Shown here in pieces: positions 1 through 11,900 of a stretch of DNA of 64,000 nucleotides. The stretch spans positions 22,137,221 through 22,201,220 of the forward strand of contig OW203986.1 in NCBI GenBank assembly GCA_934047225.1, given 5' to 3'. The position numbers were made by a program, and so were the translations under genes. Under the pieces are notes generated by a model. The model searched no databases, was not told the DNA's origin, and saw nothing but the letters and a program-made list of their open reading frames with translations. The DNA is from Ypsolopha sequella. Its lineage: Eukaryota > Arthropoda > Insecta > Lepidoptera > Ypsolophidae. The number at the start of each line of letters is the position of its first letter. Within the stretch, counting starts at the first letter, position 1.

Positions 1-19
1 AATAACAAGTTATGTCTGT

Positions 20-279
20 CAGTGGCGTGCACAGGACTTTTTGCTGGAAAAGCAAACAATTGGTCAAGAACAACAATTTAAAAAAATATGAAAAAATTTA
101 AATATCACCTTGAAAAAAAAAATTGTATGACGCCAGGGTAGACAATGTCTACCCTAGAGTGAAAATTTTCAATAAAAACTTTTTTTTTCAAATTGATATT
201 TAAATTTTTTCATATTTTTTTATTGTTATTCTTGACCAATTGCTTGCTTTTCCAGCAAAAAGTTCTGTGCACGCCACTG
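20..279. mobile_element. MITE with about 100-bp terminal inverted repeats
   Basis: The first bases CAGTGGCGTGCACAG return in reverse complement at 265-279, and the complementarity runs inward for about 100 bp on both sides around a short centre. There is no reading frame inside. The CAGTGGCG end resembles hAT-type MITEs, but a clean 8-bp target duplication is not seen; only TGTCTGT recurs at 13-19 and 283-289. Superfamily is therefore tentative. Confidence 0.75.
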
Positions 280-430
280 ATGTGTCTGTACAGAGGCGAA
301 CTTAATGATATTTAGCATTTTCTTGACTATTGTCTTGGCAACTGTTTTTATTTTTTCTTTTTTTGGATGCCTTTTTTAGAAAACTATTCATCAACATATC
401 AATCCATTCACTCCCAGTACATTAATACAG

Positions 431-521
431 AGAGTGACATTACTTCCAGGAGGACCGCCAAGAGTTACGAATTCTTGGAAAGGCCTATGTCTAGCAGTGG
501 ACGAACTAGGCTGATGAATGG
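431..521 (+). repeat. Retroposon 3' tail fragment
   Basis: The stretch ending in CAGTGGACGAACTAGGCTGA matches the ends of two longer copies in this window at about 52204-52538 and 63263-63602. This is the familiar 3' end of lepidopteran SINE/RTE-type retroposons. Only the last ~90 bp is present here. Confidence 0.6.
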
Positions 522-528
522 ACATTAA

Positions 529-1063
529 GGGGCTGCACAATGCTAAAATTCAGTACTGCTCTAACACTTCTGTTTTTTAACTGTCTATCCTACTCTAATC
601 AAATGCCGCGCACGCAAAACTTCAGTTATTTTGAAATCGCGGCTACATTAGGACATTAACTAATCTCTTTATGTAATAAAGATGGTTTTTTTCTAGTTAG
701 TACCTATCTGCGTGTCTTAGTTTCGTTTCAATCGGTTTTGAAATATGGAAACTGAATCGCTTTTTTCGTGAAATTCGTGCTTTTTTAAAAGTATTATAAT
801 TAAAAGAAGATTTAAAATATGTTTATTTATAAAGTGTAATTAGTCAAAAAACACGCAATTATTTATTCAAATTTTTACCATCTACATTGACGGAACTGAA
901 TCCAATGCAAAACTAGCAAAATGTCCAATGCAAGCGAGAGGTCCCGGGTTCGATTCCCGGTTCAGTCCTCACATGCAGATTTACTTTTATTTCTGCGTTT
1001 CTATACTGCAATGATATAATGTTAATTTCAATGCAAAACTGATGTTTAGCATTGTGGAGCCCC
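529..1063. mobile_element. TTAA-flanked MITE (piggyBac-type ends)
   Basis: The ends GGGGCTGCACAATGCT and AGCATTGTGGAGCCCC are inverted repeats, and each is directly flanked by TTAA (525-528 and 1064-1067). A TTAA duplication is the signature of piggyBac-type transposition. There is no transposase frame, so this is a non-autonomous copy. A related internal piece lies at about 28690-28815. Confidence 0.7.
892..970 (+). other. tRNA-like half (T-arm / B box), probable SINE or tRNA pseudogene
   Basis: A perfect 5-bp T stem with a 7-nt TTCGATT loop (944-960) is followed by TTCAGTC. That could pair, one base imperfectly, with AACTGAA at 894-900. The spacing is tRNA-like, but no D arm or anticodon arm and no good A box can be drawn. 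It is not a functional tRNA. It lies inside the TTAA-flanked element. Confidence 0.35.
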
Positions 1064-1067
1064 TTAA

Positions 1068-2767
1068 TAGAGCAGTCAAATAGAAATGACATGCAACAGA
1101 CTCAATGCACGCTTTCCCACAAAAAGTAAATAAATATTCGCAACATGACCGTAATTTTCAACAACTGCGCTGTTACATTCGTTACTAAATCCATACACGA
1201 TAATCTTTACGTAACAAACAATAAACAGACCGTCAAAACGATCATGAGCCCGTGCTGTCAGTTGAAAGAGAACTGGTACACTCAGGGAAAGTGTTGCGTG
1301 ACTATGATCATAGAAAGTTGTCTCGGACTTACATTACGTAATATGGTATATTTGGAAGACAAACATAGCCTCACAAATGCTTATAGTCAGAGAACAACAG
1401 GTGTGACTGACACGACCGTACTAAAGACTGTACATGAGCCTAGAGCATGAACATCACCAGAATTTCAAGGTTTTGTTTGAAGAAATTCGGACTCTCCTTG
1501 TATTGAAAAAAATCTAGAGATTCTATTTATAAACAATGTATTGTCAAAAAAAAAAGATTTCCACCCTCTTTTTTTTGGTTTTCTTACGTTCGTTTCAGGA
1601 ACGCGGTTAAGGTAATAGAAATATGAAGGGATTCTACTTAAATCCATTTTTTTCCCTACTAAATATTTCAATATTAGCTAAAAACATACCAATTTGTTGT
1701 TTCGCTGTGTATACGCGTTTACTCTATCAAAAGCAAATAAGGGCTTTGCCATTGGTCTTATTGTGCTGGACGAGTAATAAAAAAGTTGCTAGTTTGCATC
1801 CTCTTAACCATGTTGTTTCAAATACTCGATAATAACCAATTAATCTCTTTTTATGGACAAATAATTGAGGATGCTTGGAAACAAATAGTTGTTAACAGAA
1901 AGTATTTTTGTTAATTTTAAATTCAACAATTTGTTTCCTATTTGAACTAAAACGGCCAATTTATTATTTAGAAATGTTACCGTGGTTTTTTGATAGCGTT
2001 CATATAGCTCTAAAGCAATAAATTAATAATTAAATTAATAATAATAATTAAATTAAAAATAATAATTAAATTAATAATTAAAGTTAACCCTCCGATTTTA
2101 TCATGACGAAAGTTTGGTGATGGCATGAAAGAATGAGGATTGTACAGTATGTATGTATGGAGTATGGAGCAGTATGTTGTCGACGAGAATAAAATTATGA
2201 TAATAATAAATATTAAATTGAATTTTTGGAGCCGTGGGAACAAATTTTTGGAGCACTGGGAATAACCCGTTATACCATGGGTGTAGCGAACTCCACGTAA
2301 TATGAGTCATGCAAATGTATGAAAATACGTTCATATTTAGATAACTATTATTACGTAACCTTATTAAAGTTATACAATTTCTTGACTAAATGCCAGAAAT
2401 ATAAGTCTCTAAAATCATATAATAATCGAAATTTTTATTAAAAGTAACCCGGAAATCTGACTGCCCGAATAAATCCAATATGTTTTTATATTTGTAGAGA
2501 TTTACCAAACCTTTATGAAGGTTCTAAATATGATATACGTAACGTCAGTGAAAAGTAGTGTTCAGACTGACTTTCTGCGATACAGTATTGAAGAGATTTA
2601 ATTGATACAGACCAGTTCATACTGGAGACTTAGTTATTGGTCAATAACATTATTCAGTGACCCTTAGCATACTATAAATATGAAAAATCACCCTAAAACA
2701 TTAAATTATTTACGCCCATTATTTAACAATCTTTCTTTTTAAAATAATCTGTAAATCTCCTTTACAG
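1068..2767. other. AT-rich DNA, no supportable gene
   Basis: The stretch is mostly AT-rich with a TAATTA-type low-complexity run at about 2017-2085. A fragment of the CATACTGGAG hairpin family lies near 2606-2665. The missing first exon(s) of the DUF4773 gene could be here or left of the window; no signal-peptide exon ending in the needed phase was found. Confidence 0.4.
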
Positions 2768-2914
2768 ATTTAATAGACTGGGACGACGCAAAGAAACTGA
2801 TAGAACTACCAGAACTTCGGAATGAGCAGAGCAACAGAAACTGTCTTTGCAAGGGTCCGGCTTGTGTCTGCTGCGTGGACTTTAACATCACCTTCGTGGA
2901 CCTTGGTGGACCAG
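2768..2914 (+). CDS. DUF4773 gene, exon with Cys cluster 1
   Basis: The acceptor is TTTACAG and the donor CCAG|GTATAG. It encodes DLIDWDDAKK through VDLGGPG, including the CLC and CVCC cysteines. Confidence 0.85.
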
Positions 2915-5900
2915 GTATAGAAATAATTAATTTAATTTTAGAACTAAAATCACTACGTTAACATTTTTGTGACGTCAAAAAGTATATAAGTCCGAAAAGG
3001 ATCTATAATAAATGCGGCAAATATGGATCTGTGGCAAAATGGCGCTCTGAGAAGTGACCAGCCAAAAAACAAAAAAAAAGGATCAATCTTCCCGCGCACT
3101 CTTACGTCCCATCCATTCTCATGAAATATTTCTTTCTTTCTTTACTACGGATGCAGAAAGTCTAATTATATCAATCCTAATTATTATTAGAGTGCATTAC
3201 AAACTTGCAATCAATCAAAATATGTTTGAAAAAATTCGAAAAAATATTTGTGCTTTTAAATTTGTTTCTGATTGATTGCAAGTTTGTAATGCACTCTAAT
3301 AATAATCAGAGTATTCAAAGCGATCGATTTCGCAATAAAAAATATAAACCTATATTAATCCTAGTTACATAAATTAACATTTTTTGTGATAGTCGCCAAT
3401 TTTGGAAATTTACACCTAAATTCACGTCTTTAGCAAAACCCAATTAATTTGATGCTACTATTGTATAAAACAGACATCCATAATATTAAATTTTACATAA
3501 TATAGTACAGTATTTGAACACACCTTTTTTTAAATGGCAGCAATTTTTGTGGTGATTTCGTTAATATGTCTGTAACCGAATCTGAAAAATCGTTCTGAAT
3601 CCTAAGTACCGGTAAAACAATTACATAGTTTGCTTCCTCTTGCACTGCAAAAAATTTATAACAGTAAAACTAAGTAGATAGATAGATAGACAGATATAAC
3701 ATTTATTTCCCAAAAACACGACACATACATACAAAAAACAAAGTAGAACTTAAATAAAAGAAAACAAAAATTAAATAAAGTTAAAACACAAAAAGAAAGT
3801 AACTTAAATTTATCCTAGTGGTATGAGTGTCGCGGCAAAGACAAAAAGGCTCCGACTCAGCATAATGCCGCAAACCGAAATCTGCGACGCTGTTATTCTG
3901 TCGTCACCTGCAGAGAGCCGCTTCATCGTTCAATCAGCATAATAAGAAAGTATGGCATATAATACAAAGTGTGAAAGAAAGTGCTTGCGCGGCCTGTGTG
4001 CAATACTTTCCCAAACCAAACATGACCGCAAATTACCATGAAGAGCAGAAACTTGTACGCAACTTATTTGCTATTGCATTAATCTCTCTTCCACTTAAAT
4101 ATGTCGCAGGTAAATTGTCAAATCCGTAAAATTATAATTTCACTATGTAGTTTAGGTTAGTTTAAATTTTACAAACTTGACAACAACCTACCGTGTAATT
4201 ATTTTCACGGCTCTGACAATTTACCTGTGACATAATGACATAATATATGAGTATTTTTTTCTGATTCTGAATGAAGATCGTTGCATTATTTGCTATGATT
4301 TTTTCGTACTTTCATGCCAACTTACTGAAATGTACGCTGATTTGAATCAATTATCGATTTTTAATATTAGTAATGATATGAGATGATGACATGAAAGTTC
4401 AGTAAATTAAGTGAAAATCAATAAAGTGTAAAGTATACCTAAATATAAAAACTTGTATATTATACAATTATGCGACCTACCAAATTACACATGCATTTTA
4501 ATAAATACCACATAGACTAACATAAATAAATAAACACAAATATATTTAATAAATACTTTTATAATAAATAAATATATCAATAGAATAAGTAAAACATCCC
4601 TACTGCATAAAAAATATTTAGGATGTAAATTTCATATATGAGACAATGGTGTCGATTCGGTGTAACACGACTTAACATACTCGTATATGACAGGACTAGC
4701 CTTATTTTAAGCGTCCTGTCTTTGTCTTTTCGGTACGGAAAGAAAAAGACAAAACGCTTAAATTAAGTAAAATCCTGTCAAATAAGTTAAGGGCCTTACT
4801 ATTGCCAAATGGGTACTTTCTAAAGCCTACTCCTCGTTTATGGCCAAACCAAAAATAATGAAAAAATGTATTATGAATAATCAACTCTTAGACAACATAT
4901 GCAACATTTTTCTTTTTCATACCACCAAAACTTCTACATGTTTTTTTTTTTTTACTGAATGGTGTTTTTTGACCTCAAATTCCCTACTGCTCCTGAGTGG
5001 CTTGGCCGATTGAATTCATCTATGCTTAGATAAATAGATAAACTTTATAGCTATAAACATAACATAAGATTATTCAATCGAGTAATCACATCCAAGGGAA
5101 AAGTATAATTTTCTCCTATTTCGCCCTATCAAGGACGCAGCGAGCATCGTAACAGCCACTATGCATTGCGCGCTGATATAAACGTTATTTCAATGTCGTT
5201 TCCGTTGATATTTATAGTGACAAATATCGAGCTGCTAATTTGGCGATGGTAATCGCCTTAAATCGTGTTACACCGAATCGACACAATTGAAGCAGATTCT
5301 GAAGGCTCAATATTAGTTTGAGTGCTGTCAAAAGTAATTTAGCTTCTGTTATTTAAGTTAGAAAAGCACTGTAACCAAAATTAAAGCTTTCAAAATCTGC
5401 TTCATTAGCGGCCTTTAAAAATAATATAATACAATTAGGCTAGCATGAATACCCTACCGAACGAAAAGTATTTTTTAGGATACAACGATGAATCTTTTCT
5501 TGTAATTAATTAACTTTTCAGGGTGTGTCCACATGAAGTATTTGTCTCCCGAAGATGGATTCTCAGTAAACGTGTCCTACGGAAAGAATTTGATCCACAG
5601 TTCAAAGATACAAGGTAATTAATTTTATTTTATTTGGTGTACTAATACTGGTCGCACACTCTCACTTATGGGTCTTATGGCGACGCATAGTGAAACACAA
5701 CGCGCGTATCGGTATGTTATCGGTAAATGTTTACAAAATTAAAATCAAATAATAAGACTTATTTATTTATCTGTGCATTTATTATAAATAAATAATTTAA
5801 TGTATTTGTATTGAATTTTATTGTATTAAGTTAAAAATAAAACGATAATTATAAACAAAGACAAATAATAATGATTGATTAATAATTGCTAATTATTAAA

Positions 5901-8647
5901 TAACATTAATAGTCATCGTAATTACCCTTATTAACAAATAAATAATAAAAATGACCCTTATCTCTTGATCGTCTTCTTATTGTTTAAAGCGCATACGTTA
6001 CTCACTATTTTAGTTCTATCGATAGTTGCTCGACACAAGCACAACACTACACAAAACACGTTTTATGACCCCGCGTGCAGTGAGATCTTTAACCCTTCGC
6101 ACACTCGAGCGCGGATCTGGGTATAACCATAGACTTACGAACTTAACATTTTTTTGTCTCATTTCCACGCCTATTTAATTTCATGACGTTCCGATCTAGG
6201 ATACTCGAGTTATTTTCCAACAAACATTCATACATATTTATGTGCATACAGACACAGATACAGATTGTTCAAGTAGACTCGTAGAACTTCGCTCGCTTCA
6301 CTCGTTTCTCTCGCTCATTCAGTAATCTCACCGAACACAAAAAAAAACAGTGCAGAGCTGAGAACGTGAGAAACACTCAGACCGAACACAAATGTGCCCT
6401 TACAGGATTTGAACCCACGACCTCCGGATTGATCAGACCACAGATGCATATTTTCATATTTTTTATTTTGTTTGATATATAAACTCATTTTACTTGGTCG
6501 TTTAATACGTACGGGTATTGTTTATAGTAATGTCTTAGCATTATATTTTTAACATATACAATAAATAAATAGTTATTTTTTCCTAGCTACCTAGTTATTT
6601 TTCACTAGCTCGAAAACCGCGCCTTTGTTGCTTAAAACCAGTGAGCAAAAGTCGAGTTTGCTTACCCAGTGAAGAAAAGTGTTTTGAGTTAAGAACGCTA
6701 CGAATTGTTCAGAAACTCCATAATCTTTGCACAAATAAGTATTGTGCGACCAGAGATCAAAGTTTTTTTGTTGCGAGTGCCGAGTTTGAATCCTGAGCGT
6801 GGTGGCGTGGTGAGGGATTCAAAGGCACAATAAAAAAAAACGATTTGCTCTCGTGTGACACATACAACTTTTCACCTCACTATTGAGAAAACACAAGATG
6901 TAAAGACACTATATTTTTGAACGAACTTATAATAATTCAATGGTTTTTTTCTTTAAATAATACACTATATAAAAATATTGCAAATGTAAGGAATGTTAAT
7001 TGAATCCTAAAAGCCGTCAAAAATCGGAAAACTACGGTATCCGACAAGCAATCCATATGTATAGAGTGAAAGAGGTAGCCACGATGCTGGTGTTTGCTAT
7101 CTCTTTTTTCCTCGAGCAGAGGATATGGAGTTTCTGAATGTCAATGGAGTAGAAAATGCAAATTTGAGCAAAATTGACTTTTGTTCACTAGTTTTAAGCA
7201 ACAAAGGCGCATTTTTTTAGCTAGTAAGGTGAAAATGTATATTTCTAGCGCTCTTATAAGATTTTAAACAATTAAATTCAACAGTCTAAGACATGCGCGC
7301 CGGCAGAAGGGTGCTAGGGATGCACATGCGCATGTAGTAATCCTGGGATCAACATGATACCTATAATTAGTTTAAAATTAGTAAACTTCCCGATATGGAA
7401 TCTCTGATTCTGAGTTTTCTCATACTCTGTGTGATTCGAGCCACATGGCATGGCACTAATCTACATGAATAACTCAACGCAGCACCCCTTGGATATTTCT
7501 TCTGCTGACGCCCGTGATCTGAGTACTTTTCTCTACATTCCAGGGTCAAGCCCCGCCCCCATCTGCTTGGATATGTTCGGGAAGTTCGCTCAGCTTTGTG
7601 CCAAGTTCAGTGACCTAGCGCCAACGTCTGATGGTCTCCGAGGCTGCTTGGAGCTGGAACCGAAGCTGCTGGGGGAGACTCAACTGGACTTCCCGGTGGG
7701 ATGCTTCAAATCTACCGCTGGAGGCATGGAGATGGAAGATCCGCCGGCGGAAACGGAAGAGTAAGTCTTTTTTTCATAATTATAGCTCCTTACCTATGAA
7801 ATTACCAAAATTGTTGTTCATAATTCCTGTAATTCAATAGCTATTTCAATTATTTGTTTTTGTTTAAAAGTTGATTTCAACGTTTTACATCTACGTATTA
7901 AATTTTGTTTTTATTTTCAGTTTGATTATAAAAATTAAACCTTCAAAAACAGTTCGTCCTAAATGCCATCCATTTCCATGATAAGATTCGTATTAATTTT
8001 TTACAGCTGACAATTTTACAAATGTTGAAAACGGTGACTTGAAAGTGCAAATTTCTGTTGAGTTGAATAATTTTCAGGCGAACAATTTTCTATTTTAGTG
8101 ACAATTTAATTTTTGGTAATAAAACTAGGGACGTCGCCTCACTCAGCTCCGCTTCGCTCGGCTTCTTATTTTATCTTACATGTAAACCTTACACGCTCCT
8201 CCTCGCTTCACTCGTCGTCGCACCTATTTTTTGACTTTAGGTGAAATATTTTCGATTTCATACTATAAATTTTTCCACTCAGTGTTTTTAGTTGCACACT
8301 TTGTTATTTATTCCTGACACTTGGAGTCGCTAATTATATTTTTGTTCGCCCAGTTAATAATTTCCCTTATTGAATTCTCTTTTTATAATTTCAGTAACAA
8401 CGAAGAAGAAGAAGAAACTACAGAAGAGAACAACAACGGGTTTGACGCTGAAAATTTCCTCCTTGGAGTCTACCAAACAGCTGAACAAGGCGTGGCCTTC
8501 CTCAGCAGCCTTCTTGACCTTCCTAACAAACTAAACGGCACGAAACCTATCACAAATCCAGAAGGAACCACAGCCTTACCTGAAGTCACGTCAATAGAGT
8601 CTACTAGAAGAGGCCCAAAAAACCTAAAGCATCCTAACCAACTGTAA
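2768..8647 (+). CDS. DUF4773-type secreted Cys-rich protein, 5'-incomplete
   Basis: Four exons join in frame: 2768-2914, 5522-5614, 7544-7760 and 8395-8647 (TAA at 8645-8647). The product opens with an acidic/basic helix and the NCLCKGPACVCC motif, then DFNITFVDLGGPGCVHMKYL. It continues with a conserved core containing PAPICLDMFGKFAQLCAKF, a second Cys pair ending in FPVGCFKS, a Glu/Asn-rich linker and a tail. This Cys spacing and the (S/N)P-P-IC motif match the insect DUF4773 family, whose members are secreted and whose biochemical role is unknown. All junctions use GT...AG and the phases agree (2 nt, 2 nt, 2 nt, 1 nt carried into successive exons). The exon upstream of 2768 must end with one base of a codon and is not identified, so the N-terminus and signal peptide are missing. 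The gene converges on lipase A, whose stop codon is 217 bp away on the other strand. Confidence 0.85.
3181..3305. repeat. Inverted repeat with 37-bp arms
   Basis: Arms at 3181-3217 and 3269-3305 are essentially perfect reverse complements around a ~50-bp AT-rich loop. It is a small hairpin MITE in an intron of the DUF4773 gene. No target duplication was resolved. Confidence 0.7.
3674..3960 (-). repeat. LINE 3'-end-like fragment with GATA tail
   Basis: A short TAGA/GATA run is followed by a block resembling the one at about 20757-20945 (LINE 3' UTR written on the minus strand: simple-repeat tail, ATTTATTT, then ...CTCAGCATAATG..CG). No coding frame remains. Confidence 0.4.
4649..5284. mobile_element. 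Hairpin MITE split by a nested insertion
   Basis: The ends GTGTCGATTCGGTGTAACAC and its reverse complement lie at 4649 and 5284, and the left part contains a further palindrome (...AAGCGTCCTGTC...). An intact relative of 161 bp lies at 21988-22148. This copy is interrupted at a TTAA by the 467-bp element at 4791-5257. Confidence 0.75.
4791..5257. mobile_element. 467-bp TTAA-flanked element, copy 1 (nested)
   Basis: TTAA at 4787-4790 and 5258-5261 flanks a 467-bp unit that starts GGGCCTTACTATTGCC and ends GGCGATGGTAATCGCC. A second copy of exactly the same length, also TTAA-flanked, lies at 61295-61761. The two differ at few positions by eye. The termini are weakly inverted (GGGCCTTAC / GGCGATTAC). 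No transposase frame is present. Confidence 0.8.
5285..7543. other. Intronic and AT-rich DNA of the DUF4773 gene
   Basis: Apart from the exon at 5522-5614, nothing codes here. A reversed tRNA-like B box (GGTTCAAATCC on the minus strand, about 6405-6440) suggests a SINE scrap; the same motif recurs at about 17455-17495. Confidence 0.4.
5522..5614 (+). CDS. DUF4773 gene, middle exon
   Basis: The acceptor is CTTTTCAG and the donor CAAG|GTAATT. It encodes GCVHMKYLSPEDGFSVNVSY and KNLIHSSKIQ, with phase continuous on both sides. Confidence 0.85.
7544..7760 (+). CDS. DUF4773 gene, core exon
   Basis: The acceptor is TACATTCCAG and the donor GAAGA|GTAAGT. It encodes the most conserved part of the domain, from SSPAPICLDMF to FPVGCFKS, and an acidic end. 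Confidence 0.9.
7793..8010 (+). repeat. Dispersed repeat shared with 48.5-48.75 kb
   Basis: This intronic block is clearly homologous to about 48521-48735, where the same sequence lies inside an element with matching inverted ends (48506-48906). Here the ends are degraded. Confidence 0.6.
8395..8647 (+). CDS. DUF4773 gene, last exon
   Basis: The acceptor is ATAATTTCAG. The exon opens with a Glu-rich and Asn-rich linker, then a segment ending in HPNQL-stop. A poly(A) signal AATAAA follows at 8809-8814. Confidence 0.85.
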
Positions 8648-8765
8648 GATATTGTGATAATTTTAAATTCTAATTTTAGTACAAAACGGCATTTCCTAAA
8701 TGTTATTTGTATGGCTTGCCACCTAAATAATAATACACTTTTAGTGTAGTTTAGATGTTAAGTTA

Positions 8766-8814
8766 TTTATTGCTGACATGCTTTACACATTATTTTTAAG
8801 TATTTTTTAATAAA
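8766..8814. terminator. Overlapping poly(A) signals of convergent genes
   Basis: AATAAA at 8809-8814 on the plus strand serves the DUF4773 gene. AATAAA on the minus strand (read at 8771-8766) is the nearest signal after the lipase A stop. Cleavage about 15-30 nt beyond each would make the two 3' UTRs overlap by several tens of bases. Confidence 0.55.
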
Positions 8815-8863
8815 CACTTTTATACTGATTCTGGGCGAGTATTATTCGTGTCTGCATTTAATC

Positions 8864-8921
8864 TTAGCCAAGTGAAAAAGGAGGAGAAGCATTTGTCTGT
8901 AGCCAGAAGACACCGTTAGAT
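8864..8921 (-). CDS. Lipase A exon 6
   Basis: The acceptor is GGTTACAG. It encodes the terminal GSNGVFWLQTNASPPFSLG-stop segment, the usual C-terminal strand of insect neutral lipases, with the same 58-nt length as lipase B exon 6. Confidence 0.85.
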
Positions 8922-11900
8922 CTGTAACCAAAATATAAAATTTTGTGATTACTCTTACACTTGCCGACTAAAACCCAAGGACCTAATACGGAACGAAACT
9001 CACCCAATTTTTGGCCTCAAACCACCCATGTCTAGCCTACCAGGCAGAATAGTGCAAGCATTCAAAAGTGCAGACAAGTAGTTTATGCATTGCCTTCCAA
9101 CAAAACCCCCAGACGTGATCGATTCACCGAAGTAGAAGATGCTCCTCACATGGTCGCACGCGTGGTTATCACAGCCAGGCATGGATTCTCCACCATTGGG
9201 GTAAAAATCAACCTGGGCCAAGTCAGCCAGGTAGCCGTTGATACCACAGTTTGTGTGGATAACCTCAGTGTACATGCCGTCGTTTTCTTGGAAGCGATCT
9301 GGGTGGTTGATCCAACCGATAAGCGCTGGGTCTAGAGCTAGAACAACGAAATCGAGCATAAGATTATTTAAAAATTTTCCCACCTGCATTATTTAAAAAC
9401 TTAATAAATAATAAATAGACAGTCAACAATAATATCAAGCCTTGTAAATTATTTACGCACCTGTAACATAAGCAACTGCTCCTGTCACTCTTCGGCCAAC
9501 AACACCGGCTTGGTGGCCTCCGAGACCGTGCCCAACAATGTGATACTGGACTGGAGCACTCCCAGAAACTAAGTTCAACCAGTCAATAAACTGGGCGACT
9601 CCAAAACCAGAGGTCACGGTGTTGGTGAGGGCAGTTGCGTAGTTGATAGTGCCAGCACCAGCACTCCAGTCTACGACGATGACGTTGAGGTCTTCGGCGG
9701 CGAGGAAAACTGAAATATCAATGATATGCTTTGGCAAAAGGTATTTTCAAAAACGTTGACCTGTTCGTATGTTTTCATAAGATGACTTCCAAAAGACAAT
9801 AGATATAGTAAAAGCACAGTTTAAAGAAAAGTGTGGTCCTATGCGATTAGGCCTCCACCTTGAAGACATACGCAGAGTGTGTTATTCACGAGCCAGCCTG
9901 AAAATGTGAATCTATAATATAAAAATTACAAGTCCTAATTGACTCACTCTTCGTTGCACAGCCCAAACGGAACATGAAATTTTGAACTAAGAATTCAAAA
10001 GAAAAGATTTTACGAAATTCAACCATGGTTAATTAGTAGATAAGCTTTGTAGTTAAAATCATAAAAATTGCTATTAATCCTTTTGGTAAGAAATTGTTGC
10101 AGGTGTTTCTGCGTTTTTGGATAATCATCCCTATGGGTTAAAATTGTATCTCAATTCCGTTAATCTAAGGAAGTCATTTTTAAACGATTGCCCAAAAAAG
10201 GGTGTAATGTTTTTAGGGTTTAAATATGTATGTAATGTATGATGCGACAAAGGGAATCGCGCAGGAAGCGGGTGGCAGTGAACGTTTGTGAAATTATTTT
10301 GTTCGGAAACGCGGCTCGGCCTTCGGCCTCGACAAAGACGTTTGCACGAGTACTAACTCAGTTACCAGTTTTCGTTTTTAGAACTATTGAAAATGTGATT
10401 AAGAGAACTGACGGGGTACCAGGACAGTGTTGATTTCAGAGGCGACGCTGCCTCTCCACCCGTGAAGAAGGATGATGGTTCTCCGGCCGCTGCTGAAACT
10501 GCTCTGAGCTAGCAATTCCGGGTTGTTAATCAACAGAGGCTGGCTCACTGTAGGATTCTCTCTGAAAAAAAGACTAGGAGTTACGACCAGTATTGTTTAT
10601 TCACTTGACTCTGTGGTCCATTTATACTCGTAATTATTTCTGGTTTTTCCGTACAAGCTTTTAATTTGTTTCTTGTAGGGACTACGATATAATAATAAGA
10701 ACAATAATAAGCAATTAGAATATTTTAGGTCACAAAAGGTTTCTTCATAACTATAACCACCACAACCTTTTTTTAATGTCCTTACTCAAAAATGATAAAA
10801 GGAACTATAGATTGACTAGTGGGTCCATCTGTCCACCTGTACGTCTATTTTTCTGTCTTATCCACTTTTTATCGAGACGGTAAAAGCTAGCAATTCCCGT
10901 AGCATAACTTCAAAAACATATTTTTCTAATTTTTTATCAGAGAATATATGCCATTTTAGGACATAGTTTTCATATTATTCTTTTAAGATTTTTTAGAGAA
11001 TTGTCGGTTATGACGACACTTGAGAATTTTAGACATTATACTGATTGTGATGTGTGATTTCTGATAAAAAAAGTTTTCTGTCTCTGTCAGTCTACTCATC
11101 AGATTCTGTCATCCATCTGTCAAATCAGTCGGCAGCAAATTTTTATAAATTTATCTTGATAGCAAAGGACACATTTCTAAACAGCCATTTCTCAAGTTAT
11201 GTCACACGAAGGCAAATGGAAGTTGCAGCTTTTTTGCAAAAATATTCATCATCATCATAGCCCTCAATAATACAAAGATTGGTTACCTCGTAAATAGATG
11301 GTAGATATTCTCACTTGCGGGGTCATATCGGGCGGCTTCGGACACATCGCTCAAGGTCATCCAGAGGTCAACTAGGTGATATTGACCTGAACTATCTTTT
11401 TCATGCTGATACCTCAGTTGTGGGTCGAGTTTCCTTAAGATTGGGTCGGCTGGAATAGCTAAAAAGTGTTTCATACATATGAAATGCAAAGTATATTTGT
11501 CAGTCTGACTGATTTTATGTTCACTTATAACTCGAAGACCAAACTACGGATTTGAATTTGGTTTTCAGTATTAGATTAGGCTATGTATAATTATCAAGTA
11601 AACAAGAGCTGAAGAGTTATTTATTCAGTCTGTATTTGTATTCGCTTATTTAGGAGCAGCCCCCATCTTTGGTTGCCAACTGGACTGGGTGCATATCATC
11701 AAAAACATAGATAAAAACTGGACTTTCAAAATTTACTTAGATGATATAATTAACCGAAATCCTAAATTGCTCTTTTGACGAATGGAATTGGACCCAGGCA
11801 ACACTTCCTATCAGATGTAGGTCTAGGCGCCTGAAAAGTAAGCAGCGGAGCACTACCAGCCTTCCTGTCCTCAGCCTATAGCACGATCGACCTTCTTTGG

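Noticed and set aside
20..279. 8-bp hAT target duplication for the first MITE
   Set aside because: The flanks share TGTCTGT but not directly at both element ends, so the duplication cannot be claimed.
1145..1450. A 101-codon frame with several Cys, considered as an upstream DUF4773 exon
   Set aside because: It lacks a signal peptide and matching motifs, and it ends in a stop without a donor in the needed phase.
10420..10561. Alternative end of lipase A exon 3 at CTG|GTACCC
   Set aside because: It would put exon 4 out of frame; the GTCAGT donor seven bases further keeps phase and restores the conserved VLVP motif.
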